Assembly: GCA_900542945.1 (NCBI GenBank)
Contig: UQPI01000020.1
Span: 1-36,897 of the forward strand
Direction: 5' to 3'
DNA length: 36,897 bases
Source: an uncultured Collinsella sp.
GTDB lineage: Bacteria; Actinomycetota; Coriobacteriia; Coriobacteriales; Coriobacteriaceae
Made by a program: the position numbers and the translations under genes. The notes under the pieces are model-generated. The model was not told the origin of the DNA. It saw nothing but the letters and a program-made list of their open reading frames with translations, and searched no databases. Below are positions 32,034-36,897 of this stretch, one piece after another (position 1 is the first letter of the stretch; every line of letters begins with the position of its first letter).

Positions 32034-32894
32034 ATGGACAGCAGGGGTATCGAGAAATGGCGTGTCGAACTTGACAGCTACGCCCATGTAGAAGACGGCG
32101 TTGAGTATTGGCTCGCACGCGATTTAATGGAGCCCCTCGGATACACCCAATGGCGTAATTTTGAGACTGCGGTTAAGAGATCCATGGCATCGCGTGACAC
32201 CAATAAAATGCCTGTTGCCGCCCATTTTGCTGAGGCCAGCAAAATGGTAGATGCCGGCATCGCCAAACGAGCCGTAAAAGACTACAAGCTGACACGCTAC
32301 GCATGCTATTTAATCGCCCAAAACGGAGACCCAAACAAGCCGGAGATCGCGCTCGCACAGGCGTACTTTGCCGTGCAGACGCGCCGCCAAGAGCTCATAG
32401 AGCAGCGCTTCGCAAAGATTCAGCGCTTGCAGGCGCGCCACTCGCTATCCGATTCAGAGAAACAGCTCTCGGGCATTGCGTTCAAACGCGGCGTGGACTC
32501 CAAAGGATTCACGATCATCAAGTCGAAGGGCGATGAAGCGTTATTCGCCGGCAGAAGCACGGCGGAAATGAAGCAGCAGCTCGGCGTACCCAAGAGCGCG
32601 GCATTGGCGGACAGGTTAGCCGATGTCCTCATCAAAGCAAAGGACCTTACGAACTCGATGACGGCCTTCAACGCCGAGGAACACGACCTGTACGGTCTGG
32701 ACCAGATCAAACAAGAGCACGTCGAGAACAACACAAGCGTGCGTGGCAGCCTCATCGACCGCGGAATTGTCCCCGAGAACCTACCACCTGCCGAAGATAC
32801 AAAAAAGCTCGAGCGTCGCGTGAAGGCAGACGAGAAGAAACTCAAGGAGGGTACTGACGGTTTTACCGATCCCCAAGGTAGACTTGATTTGTGA
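32034..32894 (+). CDS. dinD: DNA damage-inducible protein D
   Basis: A 286-residue homologue of DinD. The N-terminal BRO/DinD-like part is clear: EYWLARDLMEPLGYTQWRNFETAVKRSM, then KDYKLTRYACYLIAQNGDPNK and IALAQAYFAVQTRRQEL. The C-terminal half is helical and charged (STAEMKQQLGVPKSAALADRL, NNTSVRGSLIDRGIVPENLPPAED). In E. coli DinD is LexA-controlled and affects RecA activity; here no clear LexA box was found in the 160 bp upstream. ATG 32034 with AAAGGAAG upstream. It lies just outside the integrated element that begins at 32981 and ends with a terminator shared with the lost tRNA. Confidence 0.88.
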   Translation: MDSRGIEKWRVELDSYAHVEDGVEYWLARDLMEPLGYTQWRNFETAVKRSMASRDTNKMPVAAHFAEASKMVDAGIAKRAVKDYKLTRYACYLIAQNGDPNKPEIALAQAYFAVQTRRQELIEQRFAKIQRLQARHSLSDSEKQLSGIAFKRGVDSKGFTIIKSKGDEALFAGRSTAEMKQQLGVPKSAALADRLADVLIKAKDLTNSMTAFNAEEHDLYGLDQIKQEHVENNTSVRGSLIDRGIVPENLPPAEDTKKLERRVKADEKKLKEGTDGFTDPQGRLDL

Positions 32895-32936
32895 AAGCGG
32901 CCGCGCCCTTGCGGGTTCGACCCCATGCGAGGCAAC

Positions 32937-32967
32937 AAAAAAGCGACCAGCCGAAGCCAGTCGCTTT
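32937..32967 (-). terminator. Terminator past the tRNA-Lys 3' end (works on both strands)
   Basis: AAAGCGAC (32940-32947) and GTCGCTTT (32960-32967) form an 8-bp stem with a 12-base loop. On the minus strand it ends in a T-run, fitting the terminator of the tRNA-Lys gene before integration. On the plus strand it can also serve dinD. Confidence 0.75.
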
Positions 32968-32980
32968 AACATACTTTGGG

Positions 32981-33022
32981 TGGGCCGTCAGGGGGTCGAA
33001 CCCTGGACCTTGGGATTAAGAG
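32981..33022 (-). tRNA. 3' fragment of tRNA-Lys(CTT); integration attachment site
   Basis: On the minus strand the segment reads from the anticodon loop (CTCTTAA) through the variable loop and a perfect T-arm (CAGGG-TTCGACC-CCCTG) to the acceptor half ACGGCCC and discriminator A. No CCA is encoded. The 5' half is missing: the bases before the anticodon loop do not pair with TCCCA, and no GGGCCGT acceptor half lies within reach. This is what remains when a tyrosine integrase inserts an element into the 3' part of a tRNA gene. The intact gene is expected at the other, right end of the element. Confidence 0.8.
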
Positions 33023-33182
33023 CCGCACCTCGTTTGATTTAACGCTTGGCCAGTGATACCGTACACCCACTCTGACCTGCGGTTTCGTTCGACTAGACGG
33101 ACTGCACAGCCTGAGCGGGTTTATTCAACACGGGTACTCCGCGCGGTACGCAGCGGGTACGCACCGCGATTGTGGGGTATCG

Positions 33183-34409
33183 ATGAAGCCAAAGTGCTAC
33201 TACACCTCGTCCTGTCTCCTTCCATACCGCAACGGCGGATGGCGCGGACGCCTGAAGTTTAAGAAGCAGGACGGGACATACGGGCAGGTCAGCAAGGTCA
33301 TGGCCGCCAAATCGAAACGTGCAGCTCAGGCCGAGCTGAAGGAATGGCGCGAGGAGATGGAGGATCTTGCGCAGAAGAAGCTCAAGCTCGGCAGCATGGC
33401 ACATAAGACCGTAAAAGACCTGCTAGACGGCTATATCGACATGCTCAGTGCATCCGGCTCAATTGAGTCCTCGACCGTCTACGACTACCGCGGTGCCGCG
33501 CGACTTGTTGAGCGCAGAATCGGCGGCATCGAATTCGACTCGTTAGACGTAACCGCAGCTCAGAACTGGATTAACTGGGCCGTTGAGGAGGGCTACAAGC
33601 CATCCACCATTCGCAAAAGCGTGACGCTACTCAAGGCCGCATACCGCGACGCCGTTGGCAGGCTCCGCGTGATCGACTACTCCCCCGTGGACTGCGTGCG
33701 CGTGCCTAAAGCCCGTCACCGTGAGCCCAACGCACTGGACGAACGAGAGCGAGGGCGGCTGCTCACGTTCCTCTCAATCGCCCGAGATTGTCCCGAAAAC
33801 GTTGGCATCTACCTCGCACTGCTCACGGGTATGCGGCGTGGCGAGCTGCTTGCGCTCAGGTGGCGCAACGTTGATTTCGGACAAAAGCTGCTGCACGTCA
33901 AAGCTTCCATCGGGTTTGGAGAAAACGGGCATTACGAGAAGGAACCCAAGAACGGCGGAAGTCGCAGGAGCATTCCCATGCCCGATGAAGTCGCGGGGAT
34001 CCTTACTCGCCGCCTGACCGCCGCGCGAGCCGAGTGCTTTAAGGCGGGCGTGCCGTTCGAGCAGTCGATGTTCGTGTTGGGCGGTCCTGACGGAGAGTTC
34101 ATGGCCCCTGAGCGCCTGTCGCGTCACTGGGCCGTCACGGTTCGACAGCTGGGGCTGGTAGGCTCGGAGGGCGAGCCGCCCAAGTTCCACGACCTGCGCC
34201 ACACGTTCGCTACCGCAGCGATCCTCGCGGGGACGGACATCAAGTCCGTCTCCTCGCTCCTGGGTCACGCCAACGCCGCAATGACGCTGAACATCTACAC
34301 GGGCGTAAACGCCCAGGCGAAGCGAACGGCAATGGATGCAGTGGCGGCAACGATGACGGCGACACCGCCCACGGCTGAAATCCTGGAACTGCGGGCGAGC
34401 GGTGAATAG
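33183..34409 (+). CDS. int: Tyrosine site-specific integrase
   Basis: A 408-residue recombinase that inserts and, with an excisionase, removes the element. An N-terminal arm-binding region (WRGRLKFKKQDGTYGQVSKV) is followed by a SAM-like core-binding domain at about 75-160 and the catalytic domain. The catalytic set is complete: R218 (TGMRRGEL), K256 (EKEPKNGGS), H336 and R339 (FHDLRHTFAT), H362 (LLGHANAAM) and Y372 (NIYTG). It lies 160 bp from the tRNA fragment and points into the element, the standard order. ATG 33183 follows GTGGGGT. The 33023-33182 gap has repeated GCGGGTAC-like words that could be arm sites. Confidence 0.93.
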   Translation: MKPKCYYTSSCLLPYRNGGWRGRLKFKKQDGTYGQVSKVMAAKSKRAAQAELKEWREEMEDLAQKKLKLGSMAHKTVKDLLDGYIDMLSASGSIESSTVYDYRGAARLVERRIGGIEFDSLDVTAAQNWINWAVEEGYKPSTIRKSVTLLKAAYRDAVGRLRVIDYSPVDCVRVPKARHREPNALDERERGRLLTFLSIARDCPENVGIYLALLTGMRRGELLALRWRNVDFGQKLLHVKASIGFGENGHYEKEPKNGGSRRSIPMPDEVAGILTRRLTAARAECFKAGVPFEQSMFVLGGPDGEFMAPERLSRHWAVTVRQLGLVGSEGEPPKFHDLRHTFATAAILAGTDIKSVSSLLGHANAAMTLNIYTGVNAQAKRTAMDAVAATMTATPPTAEILELRASGE

Positions 34410-34451
34410 GCCCCTGCGGTCCTCAGATACCGATTTTCGGCCCGTAAATAC

Positions 34452-34484
34452 AGCGGCCGCCCATCGGGCTCCGACCGCTTTTTT
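34452..34484 (+). terminator. Probable terminator of int
   Basis: AGCGG (34452-34456) pairs with CCGCT (34475-34479), with an inner GCCC-ATC-GGGC stem, then six T (34479-34484). The structure is imperfect, 43 bp after the int stop. Confidence 0.5.
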
Positions 34485-34585
34485 CAGAGCCGCAAATCGA
34501 CTCTAATTCAGACAAAAGACCAGCTAGACAGCTGTTTTCTTTTAAGACTATTCGGACTATCGGGACAATGAAACGGAGGTGAACC

Positions 34586-34795
34586 ATGCTCGAATTCAGG
34601 ATAAGCGGCGAAACCGCTAAGGCCAGCTGCTTGGCGGACCAGTTGGAAAGGGCAGGCTATGTTGTCAGGCGTTCGAAGCCCTATCGCAACAGGGACGAAG
34701 AAGGTTGTCGAATCTATCTCGAACTGGATGAGGACAAGGTCATGGGATGGATGCTTGCCAACCTTGAAAAAGCATACCTAGACAATCCCTCATAA
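34586..34795 (+). CDS. DUF3970-like small protein
   Basis: A 69-residue protein. LEFRISGETAKASCLADQLE, then RSKPYRNRDEEGCRIYLELDED resembles the small DUF3970 family ('frIsG....v...l..l......s.pY.NRg.....vYldv'), which is common on conjugative and mobilizable elements of Gram-positive bacteria. Its function is unknown. ATG 34586 has CGGAGGTG 6 bases upstream, a strong site. It lies in the element between int and the hairpin-rich region. A large hairpin starts right after its stop. Confidence 0.6.
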   Translation: MLEFRISGETAKASCLADQLERAGYVVRRSKPYRNRDEEGCRIYLELDEDKVMGWMLANLEKAYLDNPS

Positions 34796-34828
34796 GGCCC
34801 GCCTTTCGGCGAAGGCGAAAGGCGGGCC
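34796..34828 (+). terminator. 13-bp perfect hairpin at the end of the DUF3970-like gene
   Basis: GGCCCGCCTTTCG (34796-34808), loop GCGAAGG, CGAAAGGCGGGCC (34816-34828). It begins at the base after the TAA stop. There is no T-run, so it may stabilise the transcript or belong to the origin region rather than terminate by itself. Confidence 0.6.
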
Positions 34829-34910
34829 CGAGCACGGAAACCCACCGTTTTAAGCGGGACATACGAAGTCGGGCGAAATGGCCGTAAGGGTAGTTTTTCG
34901 AAATACGCAA

Positions 34911-35104
34911 GTGTCGTACGCTGCCGTACAAAACTGCGTTTTGCCCGTCCGCGTACACGCCGAAACCTACGGTTCGGCGCTTGTTAGGGCTCTGCCCTAA
35001 AACCCGGCGCCCTGCGGGGCGAAACCCACGTTCCCGAAAGCGTGGTTAGGGAGAGCGGAATACCCTGCCACCGAAATTATCACCGTTTGTCACCCCGTGT
35101 CACC
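34911..35104. other. Hairpin train and phased TCACC repeats; possible oriT or replication origin
   Basis: Six small perfect stems follow each other within 135 bp: GTACG/CGTAC (34916-34929), CAAAAC/GTTTTG (34929-34943), CGCCGAA/TTCGGCG (34958-34979), TTAGGGC/GCCCTAA (34984-35000), CGCCC/GGGCG (35008-35021) and CCACG/CGTGG (35026-35045). Three TCACC words then start at 35080, 35090 and 35100, exactly 10 bp apart. Such runs are known to me from regions upstream of relaxase genes in mobilizable plasmids of gut Gram-positives. No relaxase is seen in the window, so origin type is open. Confidence 0.5.
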
Positions 35105-35204
35105 AAATGGGTGCGCACGGACGTAATAGCCGATTTAGTCTAATTCCAGCGGCGAAAGTCGCCCAGTCTTGTCGGCCCAGAGTGGGCTAGAAAGGAGCGC
35201 AGCT

Positions 35205-35438
35205 ATGCGTAAATCAGAACAGGCAATTGTTGAGCGGTTCCGAGCAGGAGACTATTCCTCGCTCCCGTTGCTTATCACCCCCAGTACGGCAGAAGCCGCT
35301 GTTGGCATCAGCGCCAAGCACCTCATCCGCATGGTCGAACGCAATGATATTCGCGGCGTCCAAATCGGTCGCTGTTGGAAAATCAATCGCGACGACCTGC
35401 TCGCAGTCTGCGGGTTGCGGGACAAGGGCGCAGCATAA
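35205..35438 (+). CDS. Excisionase-like helix-turn-helix protein
   Basis: A 77-residue DNA-binding protein. LLITPSTAEAAVGISAKHLIRMVERNDIRGVQIGRCWKINRDDLLAV has the MerR-type 'lt..eaa..lgis...l.rli..g.i.g.kiGr.WrI...dL' layout of the excisionase/HTH_17 group. In an integrated element such a protein usually bends the attachment DNA to direct excision, or regulates. ATG 35205 with AAAGGAG 7 bases upstream is preferred over an upstream in-frame ATG at 35169. Its stop overlaps the next start (TAATG), so it heads a three-gene coupled run. It is separated from int by 0.8 kb. Confidence 0.7.
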   Translation: MRKSEQAIVERFRAGDYSSLPLLITPSTAEAAVGISAKHLIRMVERNDIRGVQIGRCWKINRDDLLAVCGLRDKGAA

Positions 35439-35860
35439 TGGGCCGCTCAATAAGCGAGGACGAGGCTATCGAGGCCGCATGGAATGTGCAGCTACCGACG
35501 CTGCGGCTCGATATGCCATTGTCGAGCAACAACGGCTTCAAACAGCTGCAAGCCGAGCGCGGCGATAAGGCATACGCCGACATGGGCGTATGGCTTCAGC
35601 TCTGTTCGCTCGCCACGAGTTACAAGGGCCATGCCCTCCCGCTCGACTATGCGCAGCTGGCAGAGTGGTTGTTTGCAAGTCGAGGTAAGTCGACCATCGC
35701 TGCCAACCACATCAACGCGCTCATAGCAGCTGAGCTGGCCTTTGTCGGCACCGACGGGCTGCTCTACCTACCAGCTGTTGAGATTGAGTACATACGGCAT
35801 GGAAAGATGATTGTGGGCGGAACCCGTGGCGGGCGCCCCAAAAAGAAACGGAGGCATTAA
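35438..35860 (+). CDS. Element-encoded protein, possible replication initiator-like N-terminal domain
   Basis: A 140-residue protein that I do not recognise with certainty. The pattern LPTLRLDMPLSSNNGFKQLQAERGDKAYADMGVWLQLCSLAT and AQLAEWLFASRGKSTIAANHINALIAAELAFVG, a winged-helix-like body, loosely recalls the N-terminal domain of phage or plasmid replisome organisers. The C-terminus is short and very basic (GGRPKKKRRH), suited to DNA binding. It starts on the stop of the HTH gene (one-base overlap) and is followed after 2 bp by the next gene, so the three are one operon. A role in replication or copy control of the element is a guess from this context. Confidence 0.5.
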   Translation: MGRSISEDEAIEAAWNVQLPTLRLDMPLSSNNGFKQLQAERGDKAYADMGVWLQLCSLATSYKGHALPLDYAQLAEWLFASRGKSTIAANHINALIAAELAFVGTDGLLYLPAVEIEYIRHGKMIVGGTRGGRPKKKRRH

Positions 35861-35862
35861 CC

Positions 35863-36348
35863 GTGGATGAGAACCCGCCCCAAAAAGAGACGCCGCCGGA
35901 AGTAGCGATTCCGTCGGCGTCAAGCACCGTGAAAGGTGCGATTCGTATTGAAAATACTATATCACGCGAACGGTATGCACAGCTCAGCGGCTCCGAACCG
36001 CCACAACTAAGCGCCGTGGCAAGCGGGGCCGAACTATCCGCAAAATCGCGACTTCGCGCGGACAAGAGCAATCGATGGTTATACCTTGCAGCGAGTGGCA
36101 AGCTTGAACTTGAGCTCATGCTCGAGATATTGCGCTACGAACGTATCGGCGTCCGCAAGGGGTACTCCATTTGCGGACTAAAGAAATCCAACCAGGATTT
36201 GGCCCAGTTCTTCGGCGTTGGATGCGACAGCATGTCACGAACGAAAAATGCACTATTGCGACGCGGCCTAATTGACACGGTAGATGGTGTCCTGCAGCTG
36301 CGATACGCCGCCGTTCTCAAGGCTGCCGAGGCCAAGGGCTGGAATTAA
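35863..36348 (+). CDS. Element-encoded protein with C-terminal winged-helix-like region
   Basis: A 161-residue protein starting at GTG 35863, with CGGAGG 8 bases upstream. The N-terminal 75 residues are Pro/Ser/Glu-rich and probably disordered. From about 85 on there is a compact domain: ELELMLEILRYERIG, SNQDLAQFFGVGCDSMSRTKNALLRRGLIDTVDGVLQLR. This is a typical winged-helix pattern (helix, recognition helix SMSRTKNALLRRGLI, wing). It may act with the preceding basic protein in DNA replication or regulation. The family was not recognised. A strong terminator follows 25 bp after the stop, closing the operon. Confidence 0.5.
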   Translation: MDENPPQKETPPEVAIPSASSTVKGAIRIENTISRERYAQLSGSEPPQLSAVASGAELSAKSRLRADKSNRWLYLAASGKLELELMLEILRYERIGVRKGYSICGLKKSNQDLAQFFGVGCDSMSRTKNALLRRGLIDTVDGVLQLRYAAVLKAAEAKGWN

Positions 36349-36372
36349 TAAATCAAAGACCGCGACAGGGCA

Positions 36373-36405
36373 GGGGCCCCGCTCATTAAGGGCGGGGCCC
36401 CTTTT
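36373..36405 (+). terminator. Terminator of the HTH operon
   Basis: GGGGCCCCGC (36373-36382) and GCGGGGCCCC (36392-36401), 9-base loop, then TTTT. A perfect 10-bp stem. Confidence 0.9.
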
Positions 36406-36459
36406 AAATAACGAGCATCCAATTGCCATGCGACAGCCCACTAGATAGGCGGGCATGGA

Positions 36460-36654
36460 TCATACCAAGTCGGCAACATATGGCAGGGTATCGCGAGCTG
36501 AGCGCAGGAGCGCACCAAGCAGCACGAAGATCCCGGCAGCCCTATAAAGATATGTCCTCTTCCCAAAGTATTCCGGCCGGACTATCAGGAGCAATGCGAA
36601 GTAAAGACGGCCGAATAGCGATAATGCATGGAACAATTTCGGGCCTGGTTTCAA
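36460..36654 (-). CDS. Small hydrophobic protein, uncertain
   Basis: A 64-codon frame from TTG 36654: MKPGPKLFHALSLFGRLYFA, LLLIVRPEYFGKRTYLYR, AAGIFVLLGALLRSARDTL. Two hydrophobic stretches (about 10-26 and 38-52) around a basic loop would suit a small membrane protein. The ribosome site is poor, and the frame is open upstream past the stop of the preceding gene fragment, so it could also be a degraded 3' part of something longer. The function is unknown. Confidence 0.3.
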   Translation of the reverse strand: MKPGPKLFHALSLFGRLYFALLLIVRPEYFGKRTYLYRAAGIFVLLGALLRSARDTLPYVADLV

Positions 36655-36682
36655 ATAGCCAGTCCATCTATCCGCTTTGGGC

Positions 36683-36897
36683 CTATTTCGTGGCGCCGCA
36701 GCCGGAGCAGCGGTAGCCGATGAGGACCTGCTTGGTTCCGGTCTGCACCTGATATGTCTCCTGATGCGTCACTGCTTCATGGTGAACGGTTTTGTAGTCA
36801 TCAACCGGTTGCCGTCTTGACGATTATGTATCTTTACATTACCTTCTGAAACATATGGCGCACCTTGTCCAGGCGGCTGTTTGGACGGCGGGGCTGG
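36683..36897 (-). pseudogene. C-terminal fragment of a surface-type protein ending in a Cys-X-X-Cys motif, apparently frameshifted
   Basis: From the right edge the minus strand reads PAPPSKQPPGQGAPYVSEGN, then VKIHNRQDGNR in one frame. The protein then seems to continue in another frame as VDDYKTVHHEAVTHQETYQV, QTGTKQVLIGYRCSGCGATK and a stop at 36683-36685. The second part is typical of tails of Coriobacteriia surface proteins with 'HH.a' repeats and a terminal zinc-ribbon-like C-S-G-C. An indel near 36805 would join the parts. The beginning of the gene lies outside the window. Confidence 0.45.

Noticed and set aside
32906..32932. T-loop-like GGGTTCGACCCC on the plus strand, possible second tRNA fragment
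   Set aside because: The flanking bases do not form a 5-bp T-stem or an acceptor half; it is probably coincidence.
1..36897. CRISPR array
   Set aside because: No regularly spaced identical repeats of 23-40 bp were seen; the only periodic signals are the 22-bp operator and the 10-bp TCACC words, both too short.

Overview
The window looks like chromosome from a Coriobacteriia-type gut actinobacterium, most like Collinsella. The evidence is protein style and gene content: a sufCBDSU operon behind an Rrf2 regulator, an adjacent NifU-like/GGGtGRT gene pair, sortase-anchored surface proteins, and GC-rich core genes broken by AT-rich accessory DNA. The genus is an inference from sequence character; no database was searched.

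Layout. 1-1642: a secreted N-acetylmuramoyl-L-alanine amidase running off the left edge. About 1650-11000: an accessory island. Intact AT-rich genes (a DUF2971 protein, a small membrane protein, an FRG-domain protein and a HEPN-type protein with an R-X4-H motif) sit among wreckage: two IS21 (istB) 3' ends, an IS3 tail, two copies of another probable transposase tail, a frameshifted hicB, and a decayed three-gene module (AAA ATPase, DUF4869, P-loop ATPase). The intact genes belong to families often found in defence islands. 11043-15887: surface-glycan genes: two GT2 glycosyltransferases, an acyltransferase-3 gene interrupted by one in-frame stop, and a polytopic membrane protein. 15912-19716: a PF09820-like AAA-ATPase and a secreted, probably sortase-anchored protein with a lysozyme-like N-terminal domain.

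19854-26457: Fe-S cluster biogenesis. An Rrf2/IscR-like regulator with three cysteines is divergent from sufC-sufB-sufD-sufS-sufU. Between them lie four TGGGACAA half-sites in alternating orientation, exactly 22 bp apart. A MntA/HepT-type toxin-antitoxin pair follows the regulator with only 8 bp between. 27116-27928: a REP-associated-type (Y1) transposase, with a 155-bp inverted-repeat unit just past its stop. 28332-30089: the NifU-like protein and GGGtGRT protein, probably one transcript and probably Fe-S linked. 30346-32894: an FAD-binding oxidoreductase and dinD.

32981-end: the left part of an integrated mobile element. It starts at a 42-bp 3' fragment of tRNA-Lys(CTT), which serves as the attachment site, followed by a tyrosine integrase, a DUF3970-like protein, a train of hairpins resembling an oriT or replication origin, and a three-gene run starting with an excisionase-like HTH protein. 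The intact tRNA-Lys should lie to the right of this window. No relaxase is visible.

No CRISPR array, rRNA or complete tRNA gene was seen.
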